DNA of 64,000 nt, taken from positions 90,884 to 154,883 of the forward strand of contig NZ_JAAZTU010000004.1 of the NCBI RefSeq assembly GCF_012395185.1. The letters are read 5' to 3'. Origin of the DNA: Vibrio aestuarianus. Its GTDB lineage: Bacteria > Pseudomonadota > Gammaproteobacteria > Enterobacterales > Vibrionaceae. Shown in pieces: positions 19,173-27,941 of the stretch (the stretch's first letter is position 1; every line of letters starts with the position of its first letter). The notes under the pieces were generated by a model. It had not been told where the DNA came from and did no database searches. It was given only the letters and a program-made list of their open reading frames with translations. The translations under genes and the position numbers were made by a program.

Positions 19173-20291
19173 CTAGACCATTGAAGGTGGGGTAATGTGA
19201 CCTGTAGTTAATGGTTCTAAATCGGTATCTGCGACTTCTTCAATGAAGTCTCCAACGACTTGTTCAACCATATCATCACTTTGTGAGAAGTATGCAAGGT
19301 GAAAAACCGCATCGCCCTCATTAACCAAAGGCAAAGTTTGCTGACCAATGACAATGCCACCTTTATTCGCTTTTAATTCAACCTCAACGTGGCCTAATGG
19401 TGAGTTGATATAAGCCAGAACTTGGCCTTTTTCTACTTTATCACCCAAGGTGACTACGGTTCTTAAAATGCCATCGCTTTCAGCTCGTAGCCAACTGGTT
19501 GATTTTGCAATGATCGACGTCGGGATCGATTTTCTGCTTTTTCTCATCATACCGATAGATTGCATGGTTCGTTTGACACCAACAATGCCTGCGTTGATAG
19601 CAAGAGGATCAAATTTTAAGGCTTCACCTGCTTCGTAGGTTAGTACCGTAATGCCTGATTTTTCAGCTTCACTTCTCAGTGAACCATTGCGCAGTGGCGA
19701 ATCGATAATCACTGGCGTCGCAAAAGATTGAGCCACACGTAATGTTTCTGGGTTCGATAGGTCGGCGCGAATCTGTGGCAGATTGGTGCGGTGAATCGCC
19801 CCCGTGTGTAAGTCAATAATGTAGTCACAGCGTAGTGCGACTTGAGAAAAGAATGTGTGTGCCATACGAGAGGCTAAAGAGCCTGTTTCGCTACCGGGAA
19901 AGCAGCGATTGAGATCTCGTCTATCAGGTAAGTAACGTGATTTATGGATGAAACCAAATACGTTTACAATGGGTACAACGATCAGCGTTCCTTTAAGTTT
20001 CAAAGGATCAACTGAGTTAATTAACTGACGTACTATCTCAACACCATTGAGTTCATCACCATGAATAGCGGCATTGACCATGAGTGTTGGACCTGACGAA
20101 ATTCCGTTTATGATTTCGATGGGAATGGATAAAGGGGAGTGTGTATAAAGCTTAGCGGCTTCTAGTTCGATAGCTTTCCGTGTTCCTGGGGGAATGACTC
20201 CCCCCAGAAATTCAAATTCCTTATTTTTTTTAACCTTTGCCACGCGTTTTTGTTCCTTTTGTTGCCGCATTTTTTTCGATAAATTCGACAA
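19173..20291 (-). CDS. succinylglutamate desuccinylase/aspartoacylase family hydrolase
   Basis: A 372-residue zinc hydrolase of the AstE/AspA group. Metal-site motifs are [20 protein letters not shown] and DLHTG with the later Glu in LTYEAGEA. After about residue 265 a small beta-rich domain follows ([22 protein letters not shown]) that resembles a biotinyl/lipoyl barrel. The first 25 residues are Lys/Arg/Gln-rich. The 5' end overlaps rimK by 62 bases if the start at 20291 is right. Being coupled to rimK and rimB, it might act on glutamylated S6 or another acylated target; that is inference. Confidence 0.75.
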   Translation of the reverse strand: MSNLSKKMRQQKEQKRVAKVKKNKEFEFLGGVIPPGTRKAIELEAAKLYTHSPLSIPIEIINGISSGPTLMVNAAIHGDELNGVEIVRQLINSVDPLKLKGTLIVVPIVNVFGFIHKSRYLPDRRDLNRCFPGSETGSLASRMAHTFFSQVALRCDYIIDLHTGAIHRTNLPQIRADLSNPETLRVAQSFATPVIIDSPLRNGSLRSEAEKSGITVLTYEAGEALKFDPLAINAGIVGVKRTMQSIGMMRKSRKSIPTSIIAKSTSWLRAESDGILRTVVTLGDKVEKGQVLAYINSPLGHVEVELKANKGGIVIGQQTLPLVNEGDAVFHLAYFSQSDDMVEQVVGDFIEEVADTDLEPLTTGHITPPSMV

Positions 20292-21135
20292 TCATCCCTG
20301 CAATATCTTTACCAGTTGCGGCCTCAATACCTTCCAGACCAGGAGATGAGTTTACTTCCATGACAAGTGGGCCACGTTCTGATCTTAATAGATCAACACC
20401 AGCAACGTTAAGCCCCATTATTTTTGCAGCCTCGATAGCAGTGCGTCGTTCTTGAGGGGTAATCTTAATTAAAGAAGCTGTACCACCACGGTGAAGGTTT
20501 GAGCGGAATTCCCCCTCAGCACCTTGACGTTTCATCGCTGCAATGACTTTATCACCAATCACAAAACAACGAATATCAGCGCCACCCGCTTCTTTGATAT
20601 ACTCTTGCACCATGATGTTGGCCTTAAGGCCCATGAATGCTTCAATGACACTTTCTGCTGCTTTGCGCGTTTCCGCTAACACTACACCGATGCCTTGTGT
20701 TCCTTCAAGTAATTTAATCACCACTGGAGCACCGCCAACCATTTCGAGTAAGTCTTTAACGTCATCGGGCTTGCTAGCAAAGCCAGTGATCGGCATACCA
20801 ATACCTTTACGCGACAATAGTTGCATTGAACGTAGTTTGTCTCGAGAACGGCTGATCGCAACCGATTCATTGACAGGATAGACTCCCATCATCTCAAATT
20901 GACGTAAAACAGCAGTACCATAAAAAGTAACTGAAGCGCCGATACGAGGAATAACCGCATCAAACCCCGCCAACTCTTCACCTTTAAAGTGAATTTCTGG
21001 CTTGTCTGAATTGATATTCATATAGCAACGTAACGCGTCGATAACCTTGACTTGGTGACCACGATCTTTACACGCTTCAATCAAACGTTTGGTTGAATAA
21101 AGCGAAGAGTTACGTGACAGAATACCAATTTTCAT
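20230..21135 (-). CDS. rimK: RimK, ribosomal protein S6 L-glutamate ligase
   Basis: A 301-residue ATP-grasp ligase with the full RimK pattern: N-terminal [21 protein letters not shown]-grasp lid [18 protein letters not shown], and metal site [16 protein letters not shown]. RimK adds glutamates to the C-terminus of S6 and can make poly-glutamate. The ATG shares one base with the rimB stop. The 3' end overlaps the following hydrolase gene by 62 bases. Order rimB-rimK-hydrolase indicates one transcript. Confidence 0.95.
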   Translation of the reverse strand: MKIGILSRNSSLYSTKRLIEACKDRGHQVKVIDALRCYMNINSDKPEIHFKGEELAGFDAVIPRIGASVTFYGTAVLRQFEMMGVYPVNESVAISRSRDKLRSMQLLSRKGIGMPITGFASKPDDVKDLLEMVGGAPVVIKLLEGTQGIGVVLAETRKAAESVIEAFMGLKANIMVQEYIKEAGGADIRCFVIGDKVIAAMKRQGAEGEFRSNLHRGGTASLIKITPQERRTAIEAAKIMGLNVAGVDLLRSERGPLVMEVNSSPGLEGIEAATGKDIAGMIVEFIEKNAATKGTKTRGKG

Positions 21136-21575
21136 TATTTGTGCTCCTCGAAAGCGATTAAAAAGGATTGTGTTGGGTCAACGACAATCTTATTGTGCAT
21201 AGCGGTACGGCCTAACAGCATGCGAAAAGCCATGTTTTCACGGTTGGTTAAGGTGATCTCTATTGGCCATATTTGACCACCTAAACTGACTTCAGATTCA
21301 ATCACGTAACGTGTTTCTTCATGGCCGCCTGAATCACGTACGGTACGTTCATCTACCACTTTTGCTTCACAAACGACGACTTTTTCATCATTCCGCTGTA
21401 AAGGGTGGATCCAAAAGCGAACCCAAGGCGCTTCTTCTTTAGTAAAGCTTTCTACTTTAAATGCGTGTAAGCAAGACGTACGAGCTCCGGTATCTATTTT
21501 TGCTTTGATTTTTTCAATACCTAACGCTGGAAGGCAAAGAGTTTCCCGCCATCCGACAATCATTTTTTCTTTCAT
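21135..21575 (-). CDS. rimB: RimB-type retropepsin-like protease
   Basis: A 146-residue protein of the family named ATP-dependent zinc protease, with a retropepsin-like fold. The active-site Asp is in [13 protein letters not shown] and the second conserved stretch is MLLGRTAM. In Pseudomonas the RimB protein works with RimK on ribosomal S6 modification. First gene of the minus-strand trio; rimK starts on its stop codon. The start ATG at 21575 may alternatively be the internal Met5. Confidence 0.85.
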   Translation of the reverse strand: MKEKMIVGWRETLCLPALGIEKIKAKIDTGARTSCLHAFKVESFTKEEAPWVRFWIHPLQRNDEKVVVCEAKVVDERTVRDSGGHEETRYVIESEVSLGGQIWPIEITLTNRENMAFRMLLGRTAMHNKIVVDPTQSFLIAFEEHK

Positions 21576-21790
21576 CGCAGTTTCAATCTTTTTGAGAATT
21601 AAAGATAACGCTAAGGATTAAGCGCTATCATCGATACAACAACGTGCTGTAATCGCTAGAAGAGAGTGTGGTGAATAACTCTAGGAACTTCAAGGGGGCG
21701 AACTCTAACAGTGGCTTAAAGTGTGCGCTAATGAATAAATTTTTTCTTATCGATAAATTTTTTTGATAGAAATCAAGTGAAAACAAGATA

Positions 21791-21812
21791 CCGGGCTAGA
21801 TAGCCCGGTAAA
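21791..21812 (-). terminator. terminator of pepD
   Basis: ACCGGGCT and AGCCCGGT (21791-21810) form an 8-bp GC-rich stem with a 4-base loop. On the minus strand it leads into TATCTTGTTTTC. The rest of 21576-21790 holds no gene and should contain the rimB promoter. Confidence 0.7.
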
Positions 21813-21820
21813 GTCATTAA

Positions 21821-23293
21821 TTATGCTTTGGTTGGGATGGCTTCCAGTAGAGCAACCATCTGATCCCAGAAAAGATCCACAGTGTCGATTTTTACCTTTT
21901 CATCTGGGGAGTGAGGGAATTTGATTGTAGGGCCAAATGAAACCATATCCATTTCAGGATAAGGTTTTTTGAACAGGCCGCATTCAAGTCCTGCGTGGAT
22001 AACCATGATATTTGGTTTATGACCGTAGATACCTTCATACATATCACGGAAAATAGCCATGATTTCAGAATCTGCATCAGGCTTCCAGCCAGGATAGGCG
22101 CCAGAAAATTCAATCTGAGCACCAGCAAGTTCAGCGACAGAGGTCAGCATACCTTCAACTTGGCTGCGACCAGAGTCAATCAAAGAACGGATCAAACACA
22201 GGACTGTTACGCTATTTTCAGCCGTAGTAATCACGCCAACGTTCAATGACGTTTCAACCACACCTTCAATTTCATCGCTCATGCGGATCACGCCATTTGG
22301 ACATGCATTTAACGCCGCAATAAAACGCTGTTGGTCTGCGGTAGTAAATACAGTTTTAGCATCATCTTGCACTTCATTGAAAGAAACGATACTGGTTTCA
22401 ACACGTCCAAGTTCTTCTTTAAGAAGGTCTGTGTAGAAGCCAAATAGTTGATCCAGCTTTGCTTCATTTTCTTTAGGTAAGGCAACAGTGACAAAAGCTT
22501 CACGAGGAATCGCGTTACGCAAGCTACCACCACGAAACTCAACTAGGCGCAGTTCAAGTTGTTGTGCGTGGCCAGCTAAAAAGCGAGCAAGCAGTTTATT
22601 AGCATTACCGCGACCAGTATGGATGTCGCAACCTGAGTGGCCGCCTTTTAAGCCTTTCAATGTCAATTGACGAGTGACATAGTTACTTGGCGTGGCATCA
22701 CGTTCAATACTAAATGTCATTGCGCCATCAATGCCGCCTGCGCAGCCCATGTATACTTCGCCTTCTTGCTCTGAGTCAGTGTTCAGAAGAATGTCGCCTT
22801 CTAGCCAACCTGCTTCTAGACCGAAAGCACCAGTCATCCCCGCTTCTTCATCGATTGTCAGCAGTACTTCAATAGGACCGTGTTTGATCTCATTAGAAGC
22901 CAAAACCGATAGACAAGCAGCCATACCAATGCCGTTGTCAGCACCCAAGGTTGTACCTTTAGCTGTTACCCACTCACCGTCGATGTAAGGCTGAATAGGA
23001 TCTTTAGCAAAGTCATGTTGCGTATCTTCGTTTTTCTGCGGCACCATATCGATATGTGCTTGTAACACGACACCTTTTTTATGTTCCATTCCTGGAGTGG
23101 CTGGTTTTTTAATAAAAACGTTACCGGTTGGATCGCGGCGAACTCCTAAGCCTTGCTCTGTTGCCCACTGAATAATGTATTGAGCAAGCGCTTCTTCATG
23201 CTTAGAGGGATGTGCAATAGCACAGATTTTATCGAAAAATTGCCAGATAGGTGTAGATGATAACTTACTGATTTCAGGATAGAACTCAGACAC
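21821..23293 (-). CDS. pepD: aminoacyl-histidine dipeptidase (peptidase D)
   Basis: A 490-residue M20-family zinc dipeptidase. Metal-site motifs are LQAHIDMVPQ, TLGADNGIGMAACL, IDEEAGMTGA and the late HAGLECG and SFGPTI parts. PepD hydrolyses Xaa-His and other dipeptides in the cytoplasm; the Vibrio enzyme has been linked to biofilm behaviour. The start is GTG at 23293 (MSEFYPEIS) with a strong AAAAGGAG site. It is divergent from the small RNA gene at 23654. Confidence 0.95.
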   Translation of the reverse strand: MSEFYPEISKLSSTPIWQFFDKICAIAHPSKHEEALAQYIIQWATEQGLGVRRDPTGNVFIKKPATPGMEHKKGVVLQAHIDMVPQKNEDTQHDFAKDPIQPYIDGEWVTAKGTTLGADNGIGMAACLSVLASNEIKHGPIEVLLTIDEEAGMTGAFGLEAGWLEGDILLNTDSEQEGEVYMGCAGGIDGAMTFSIERDATPSNYVTRQLTLKGLKGGHSGCDIHTGRGNANKLLARFLAGHAQQLELRLVEFRGGSLRNAIPREAFVTVALPKENEAKLDQLFGFYTDLLKEELGRVETSIVSFNEVQDDAKTVFTTADQQRFIAALNACPNGVIRMSDEIEGVVETSLNVGVITTAENSVTVLCLIRSLIDSGRSQVEGMLTSVAELAGAQIEFSGAYPGWKPDADSEIMAIFRDMYEGIYGHKPNIMVIHAGLECGLFKKPYPEMDMVSFGPTIKFPHSPDEKVKIDTVDLFWDQMVALLEAIPTKA

Positions 23294-23596
23294 GGAAGGC
23301 TCCTTTTATTTGAGTTTGCCAGATCAAGGTGAATAAGATGGTTCTCTGGATAGAGATTGATTGATCATAGCGTGACTTTTGTTATTCACAGCATACCACT
23401 CTAGGCAATAGGCGAGTAGCCTGCTTTGAGAGGAATTATTTGAGTGAAATCATTGTTGGACCGTACATAGTGTACAAAGGAGATTACAAATAGGTGTTTA
23501 GGCTCTTATTAATAACGACTAGTACTTATGATTAAATTGACATTAATGTAATTTAATTACCAAAAATGAATGACACAGATCAATAAAAGAAAAATA
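23294..23596. other. intergenic region between pepD and the small RNA gene
   Basis: About 300 AT-rich bases without a credible ORF. It should hold the pepD promoter on the minus strand. A half-site GATCA near 23578 adjoins the CRP site described next. Nothing else is recognised. Confidence 0.6.
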
Positions 23597-23612
23597 TGTG
23601 ATTCAAATCACT
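23597..23612 (+). promoter_or_regulatory. CRP-cAMP binding site
   Basis: TGTGATTCAAATCACT fits TGTGA-N6-TCACA at 9 of 10 key positions. Its centre lies about 49 bases before the predicted start of the RNA, a spacing not standard for activation, which would suit repression. Confidence 0.8.
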
Positions 23613-23619
23613 AAAGTAG

Positions 23620-23647
23620 TTGTAATTTAATTTCTTGGTGGTATATT
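23620..23647 (+). promoter_or_regulatory. sigma-70 promoter of the small RNA gene
   Basis: -35 TTGTAA (23620-23625), a 16-base spacer and -10 TATATT (23642-23647) predict a start near 23654. Confidence 0.65.
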
Positions 23648-23759
23648 TGTAACCAACTTCGAAAGCGAAGAAAAAATGCTCAAAGGATGAGTCCGTTTTA
23701 TCGCCTCCAGGGAACCGAGAAATCAAGTAATATTCAATTGATTTAATAAGGTGATAGTT

Positions 23760-23846
23760 ATGAAAGGTTTACCATCTGCAATGTTCTGGCTAAACAAATC
23801 TGTTTATACAAGTAACTTTGCATACCCAACAAGCTTTGGTTATTAA
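23760..23846 (+). CDS. 28-residue small protein (VcdP-like candidate)
   Basis: The ORF encodes 28 residues beginning MKGLPSAMFWLN and ending YPTSFGY. ATAAGGTGATAGTT upstream gives a good ribosome site (AAGGTGA, spacing 6). The peptide is aromatic-rich (2 Phe in the tail half, 3 Tyr, 1 Trp), weakly basic, and has no transmembrane helix. VcdP of V. cholerae is a 29-residue protein that binds and stimulates citrate synthase GltA. A similar role here is inferred from location within a CRP-linked RNA. It could instead be a leader peptide, but no regulated gene follows before the terminator. Confidence 0.65.
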   Translation: MKGLPSAMFWLNKSVYTSNFAYPTSFGY

Positions 23847-23931
23847 GACTCAAAGCATGTTATCTGAACGTTATGTTCACCCCCTATATATTGGAATTTT
23901 TTGACAGTCAATTTGACTTAAGATGATTCGC

Positions 23932-23959
23932 CGCCACCTCAATGAGGTGGCGTTTTTTT
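23932..23959 (+). terminator. terminator of the small RNA
   Basis: CGCCACCTC (23932-23940) and GAGGTGGCG (23944-23952) pair perfectly around AAT, followed by seven T. It is the kind of end that Hfq-dependent RNAs have. Confidence 0.93.
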
Positions 23960-24125
23960 ATCTGTAATTTGGCTTTATTACTTCAAATCACTGCGCTAAC
24001 CATCATAATAAATTGATGAATTTGCAATCAAAATCCCTTGTTTTTATGGGATTTAACTCATATTGACAGCCAAATTTCCTTCATCTCAAAACAAATTGCG
24101 TCTGGAATTTGTGATCTGATGTCTC

Positions 24126-24163
24126 TATAATCCACAGCCAATCGATTACGCAACCGTTTACTT
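24126..24163 (+). promoter_or_regulatory. promoter with PurR operator before the purine permease
   Basis: TATAAT at 24126-24131 is a good -10 element. ACGCAACCGTTTACTT at 24148-24163 matches the PurR operator consensus at 13 of 16 positions and would overlap the transcription start region. The stretch 23960-24125 holds no gene. Confidence 0.65.
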
Positions 24164-24185
24164 TTTACCTTTATAGGACTCGATC

Positions 24186-25478
24186 ATGCTCGAAAGGCTA
24201 TTCAAACTCAGTGAAAATGGCACCAACGTGCGCACTGAGGTTATCGCAGGGATTACCACCTTCCTTACGATGGCATACATTATTTTTGTTAACCCTGCGA
24301 TCTTAGCGGATACAGGTATGGATCGCGGTGCCGTATTTGTTGCTACTTGTTTAGCGGCAGCTATTGGCTGTTTTATCATGGGCTTTGTTGCAAACTACCC
24401 AATCGCCCAAGCTCCAGGGATGGGGTTAAACGCATTCTTCACTTATGCGGTTGTGCTTGGCATGGGTTATACATGGCAAGTTGCTTTGGCGGCGGTGTTT
24501 GTTTCTGGGATCCTGTTTATATTCCTCAGCATATTTAAAATTCGTGAATGGATTATCGAATCTATTCCTATGTCATTGCGGACAGGCATCTCAGCGGGTA
24601 TTGGCCTTTTCCTTGCTTTTATTGCATTGAAAAATGCAGGAATTGTGGTCGATAACCCGGCAACATTAGTGTCTGTTGGTGCGATTACTTCATTACCTGC
24701 GGTGTTAGGTGCCATTGGTTTCTTCTTAACTATTGCTTTGGTGCACCGTGGTCTGAAAGGTGCCGTTATGATCGCTATTCTAGCGGTAACTGGCCTTGGT
24801 TTAATATTTGGTGATGTGCAATGGCATGGTGTGATGTCGACACCACCAAGTATTGCTCCAACATTTTTACAGCTTGATTTCTCAGCCATTTTTGAAGTTG
24901 GTATGATTTCAGTGGTTTTTGCTTTTTTGTTTGTCGATTTATTTGATACTGCTGGTACCTTGGTTGGTGTGGCACAAAAAGCAGATTTAATTGGTAAAGA
25001 TGGCAAAATTCCTCGCTTGAATAAGGCACTGCTTGCCGATTCAACCGCGACTTCTATTGGTGCGCTATTGGGAACGTCTAACACCACTTCTTACATTGAA
25101 AGTGTCGCTGGTGTTTCTGCGGGTGGTCGTACAGGTTTAACCGCCGTGGTCGTTGGCATTTTATTCTTACTTGCATTATTCTTCTCGCCATTAGCTGGAA
25201 TGATCCCTGCGTATGCAACGTCAGGTGCATTGTTTTATGTGGCCATTTTGATGCTTTCTGGCCTAGTGAGTATTGATTGGCGCGATCTGACTGAAGCGGC
25301 TCCAGTCGTTGTCACTTGTTTACTGATGCCTTTGACATTCTCTATTGCAGAAGGTATTTCACTTGGTTTTATCGCCTATGCAGCCATTAAGCTGTTTAGT
25401 GGCAAAGGGCGCAGTGTATCGATGAGTGTGTGGGTTATGGCTGCTATCTTCATCTTCAAATACATCGCCTCTGCGTAA
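24186..25478 (+). CDS. NCS2 family guanine/hypoxanthine permease
   Basis: A 430-residue permease of the AzgA-like NCS2 branch with about 12-13 membrane helices. Motifs are AYIIFVNPAIL near the N-terminus, QAPGMGLNAFFTY in helix 3, DLFDTAGTLVG, and SNTTSYIESVAGVSAGGRTGL. E. coli relatives (GhxP, GhxQ) bring in guanine and hypoxanthine with protons. A PurR operator upstream and gpt 52 bases downstream support purine salvage. Adenine-specific relatives exist, so the exact base is uncertain. Confidence 0.88.
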   Translation: MLERLFKLSENGTNVRTEVIAGITTFLTMAYIIFVNPAILADTGMDRGAVFVATCLAAAIGCFIMGFVANYPIAQAPGMGLNAFFTYAVVLGMGYTWQVALAAVFVSGILFIFLSIFKIREWIIESIPMSLRTGISAGIGLFLAFIALKNAGIVVDNPATLVSVGAITSLPAVLGAIGFFLTIALVHRGLKGAVMIAILAVTGLGLIFGDVQWHGVMSTPPSIAPTFLQLDFSAIFEVGMISVVFAFLFVDLFDTAGTLVGVAQKADLIGKDGKIPRLNKALLADSTATSIGALLGTSNTTSYIESVAGVSAGGRTGLTAVVVGILFLLALFFSPLAGMIPAYATSGALFYVAILMLSGLVSIDWRDLTEAAPVVVTCLLMPLTFSIAEGISLGFIAYAAIKLFSGKGRSVSMSVWVMAAIFIFKYIASA

Positions 25479-25530
25479 TGGCAGGCAGATTATTTAAATT
25501 ATTAGATTTATAACAATTAGGTTTATAACA

Positions 25531-25995
25531 ATGAGCAATAAATTCGTTATCACTTGGGACAACATGCAGACTTACTGCCGTCAATTAGCAGAAAAGCAAA
25601 TGCCTGCAGAACAATGGAAAGGTATTTGGGCTGTCAGTCGTGGTGGTTTAGTACCTGGTGCAATCTTGGCTCGTGAATTGGGAATTCGTCACGTTGATAC
25701 CATCTGTATCTCTAGTTACGATCATGATCATCAGCGTGATATGACCGTCATTAAAGCACCAGAAGGTGATGGTGAAGGTTTCTTGATTGTTGAAGACTTA
25801 GTTGACAGTGGTGATACAGCTCGTAAATTACGTGAAATGTACCCTAAGGCTAAATTAATTGCGGTTTGTGCTAAACCTTCAGGTGTTGATTTATTGGATG
25901 ACTATGTTGTCGATATTGCTCAAGACACTTGGATCGAACAGCCTTGGGATATGACGATTCAGTACGCTGAACCTATCAATCGTAAACAAAAATAA
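25531..25995 (+). CDS. gpt: xanthine-guanine phosphoribosyltransferase
   Basis: A 154-residue type I phosphoribosyltransferase, close to E. coli Gpt throughout: [25 protein letters not shown], the PRPP loop [21 protein letters not shown], and [10 protein letters not shown] at the C-terminus. It makes XMP and GMP from xanthine or guanine and PRPP. The adjacent permease supplies its substrate and both may be read from one PurR-controlled promoter. A direct repeat of TTTATAACAATTA type sits at the ribosome site region. Confidence 0.95.
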   Translation: MSNKFVITWDNMQTYCRQLAEKQMPAEQWKGIWAVSRGGLVPGAILARELGIRHVDTICISSYDHDHQRDMTVIKAPEGDGEGFLIVEDLVDSGDTARKLREMYPKAKLIAVCAKPSGVDLLDDYVVDIAQDTWIEQPWDMTIQYAEPINRKQK

Positions 25996-26014
25996 ATCTT
26001 TTTGTGTTTATTTG

Positions 26015-26043
26015 AAAAAGGCCCTTTATAGGGCCTTTTTTTT
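26015..26043 (+). terminator. terminator of permease-gpt
   Basis: AAAAAGGCCC and GGGCCTTTTT pair around TTTATA, followed by more T. Confidence 0.92.
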
Positions 26044-26081
26044 GATTACTATAACCTTATCGCTCTCAACAGAATCGGCTT

Positions 26082-27329
26082 ATGTCTGAACCTAAAAGCA
26101 AAAATCTCTCTGAAACCTTATTCCAAAAGCATAAACAAGCGAAAGAAACCTCGGCACTCATTCGCTATATGCCAAGTAGCCAAGAAGTCTTGGACAATAA
26201 AAAGCAGCAGGAAGGGTATGCTTGGTATCGTAACCTAAGGCGTCTGCAGTGGATTTGGCAGGGGATCGATCCGGTAGAGCAAGAAGAAGTACTGGCAAAA
26301 ATCGCTTCATCGAAGCACTCAAGAACACATGACGACTGGTTAGATACGGTGATGGGATACCATGGGGGCAATTGGTCTTATGAGTGGACAAAGCTTGGTA
26401 TGCGTCATCAAAAAAGGGCGAATAACAAGCAAGGTGAAGAGGCGGCAAGTGAACTTTTTTCTGCGTCTTTGTGTTTTAGTATTGCCGGTTACCCTCATCT
26501 AAAAAATGATAACTTGTCCTTGCAGGCTCAAGTGCTAGCTAACAGCGCTTATAGTGAAGCGTCAAAACTGACGAGTTACGTTATTAAGCAAATAGAAGTA
26601 CCGTACAAAAACAAAAAGATCATCGTTAACCTTCATTTACCTAATACCGATAGACCTCATCCCGTTATCATGGTGAGTGCTGGCTTAGACAGTTTGCAAA
26701 CGGATATGTGGCGTTTATTCCGTGATTATTTAGCTCCACGCGATATTGCGATGATCACCATCGATATGCCTTCTGTTGGTCACAGTTCTCATTGGCCATT
26801 AACTGAAGATTCTTCATGCTTACACCAAGCGGTGTTGCACGAATTATCGCGTCTACCTTGGGTTGACCATCAAAAAGTCGGACTTGTTGGCTTTCGATTT
26901 GGTGGTAATTCAATGATAAGACTTTCTTTTTTAGAACAGGATAAGATCAAAGCATGTGTCTCGTTAGGGGCTCCAGTTCATGATATTTTCACTTCTCCAA
27001 CCAAGTTAAAGCAAATGCCTAAGATGTACCTAGATGTTTTAGCTTCACGCTTAGGGAAGGAGGCCGTTGATATTGATAGCCTCTCTGGGCAAATGATGGC
27101 TTGGTCACTGAAAGTCCAAGGGTTCTTATCGAGTCGTCGCACTAAAGTGCCTATTCTTGCGTTGGGCTTAGAGGGCGATCCAATTTCACCTTACTCAGAT
27201 AACCAGCTTGTTGCGTTGTTTAGTGAATATGGCAAAGCTAAGCAGATAAAAAGCAAAACAATTTCACAAGGATATGAGCAATCCCTCGATTTAGCGATAA
27301 AGTGGTTAGAAGATGAGCTATTTAGGTGA
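26082..27329 (+). CDS. frsA: FrsA family alpha/beta-hydrolase-fold protein
   Basis: A 415-residue FrsA. The N-terminal helical part (about 1-150) contains YAWYRNLRRLQWIWQG; the alpha/beta-hydrolase domain follows. Where an esterase would have G-x-S-x-G it reads G270-F-R-F-G-G275, so the nucleophile Ser is missing, as in other FrsA proteins. FrsA binds unphosphorylated EIIA-Glc in enterobacteria and V. vulnificus; a cofactor-free pyruvate decarboxylase activity was claimed and disputed. Position just before crl is as in other vibrios and E. coli relatives. Confidence 0.92.
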   Translation: MSEPKSKNLSETLFQKHKQAKETSALIRYMPSSQEVLDNKKQQEGYAWYRNLRRLQWIWQGIDPVEQEEVLAKIASSKHSRTHDDWLDTVMGYHGGNWSYEWTKLGMRHQKRANNKQGEEAASELFSASLCFSIAGYPHLKNDNLSLQAQVLANSAYSEASKLTSYVIKQIEVPYKNKKIIVNLHLPNTDRPHPVIMVSAGLDSLQTDMWRLFRDYLAPRDIAMITIDMPSVGHSSHWPLTEDSSCLHQAVLHELSRLPWVDHQKVGLVGFRFGGNSMIRLSFLEQDKIKACVSLGAPVHDIFTSPTKLKQMPKMYLDVLASRLGKEAVDIDSLSGQMMAWSLKVQGFLSSRRTKVPILALGLEGDPISPYSDNQLVALFSEYGKAKQIKSKTISQGYEQSLDLAIKWLEDELFR

Positions 27330-27429
27330 CTTTTCCTCTAATTTAGTTAAGCATGATATAAGTATGCCTTAACAAGCATATGAACAATCAAAAATAATGA
27401 TCATTCTTAACATTGAAATGGAGAGTCAT

Positions 27430-27819
27430 ATGTCAGAGATGACCCAAGCCCCGACTCATTATCGTTTGTTGGCCGCATTAAAGGCTATCGGTCCTTATCT
27501 ACGTGAAGGGCAGTGCCGAGAGGAGCACTACTTGTTTGATTGTCTTTCTGCCTGTGTTAACGATAAAAAATCCCCAGAGAAAAGAGAATTTTGGGGATGG
27601 TGGTTGGAGCTTACCAAAACAGAATCTGGGTTTGACGCTAAGTATCATGCAGGACGCTATAACTTGGCTGGAACGTGGGATGCCGATACGATTCCCAAAT
27701 CAGTACAATCAGAAGTAAAACGTACTCAAGAAGAGTTTCATGCAAAATTGGTTTCGACCTTGTATGAGCGATTTGAATTGTCGGTTGAGATTACTGAAGA
27801 TTCTGCTGAATTCGCCTGA
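27430..27819 (+). CDS. crl: sigma factor-binding protein Crl
   Basis: A 129-residue Crl that binds sigma-S and helps it form holoenzyme. Conserved stretches are THYRLLAALKAIGPYLREGQC and the aromatic patch EFWGWWLEL, the region known to contact sigma. I start it at ATG 27430, which has GGAGAG upstream, not at 27397. It has its own terminator and follows frsA by 100 bases. Confidence 0.93.
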   Translation: MSEMTQAPTHYRLLAALKAIGPYLREGQCREEHYLFDCLSACVNDKKSPEKREFWGWWLELTKTESGFDAKYHAGRYNLAGTWDADTIPKSVQSEVKRTQEEFHAKLVSTLYERFELSVEITEDSAEFA

Positions 27820-27848
27820 TTTCCTTTCTCTTACCATTCTCGCGAGTA

Positions 27849-27872
27849 AAAAGGTGCTTTTTAGCACCTTTT
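27849..27872 (+). terminator. terminator of crl
   Basis: AAAAGGTGC and GCACCTTTT pair around TTTTTA. Confidence 0.88.
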
Positions 27873-27941
27873 CTACTTGTGAATTTTTGCTTTGATTGTT
27901 AAAACATCCTTTCTTATGTGTTTTCCATTTCAGAAGAAATC

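Larger units (their letters stand above)
23654..23959 (+). ncRNA. vcdRP: VcdRP-like dual-function regulatory RNA (candidate)
   Basis: A self-contained RNA gene of about 305 bases. The 5' part folds: CTTCG-AAAG-CGAAG (23657-23670), then GCTCA/TGAGT, then ATCAA/TTGAT before a ribosome site and a 28-codon ORF (23760-23846). The 3' part has the hairpin TGAAC/GTTCA (23865-23879), which presents a run of five C (23880-23884), and ends in a perfect terminator. V. cholerae VcdRP is a CRP-repressed RNA that encodes a 29-residue protein binding citrate synthase and whose 3' part pairs with PTS transporter mRNAs. The layout and CRP site match; identity by sequence is from architecture only, since I cannot recall that RNA base by base. 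Confidence 0.65.

Noticed and set aside
21685..21709. Sigma-E-like promoter (GGAACTT then TCTAA)
   Set aside because: The spacer is about 13 bases instead of 15-16 and no gene follows on the plus strand.
23960..24185. Purine riboswitch before the NCS2 permease
   Set aside because: The conserved purine aptamer core cannot be found; a PurR operator explains control better.
24467..25087. 206-codon ORF antisense to the permease
   Set aside because: Low-complexity composition typical of the complement of a membrane protein gene; no start signal.
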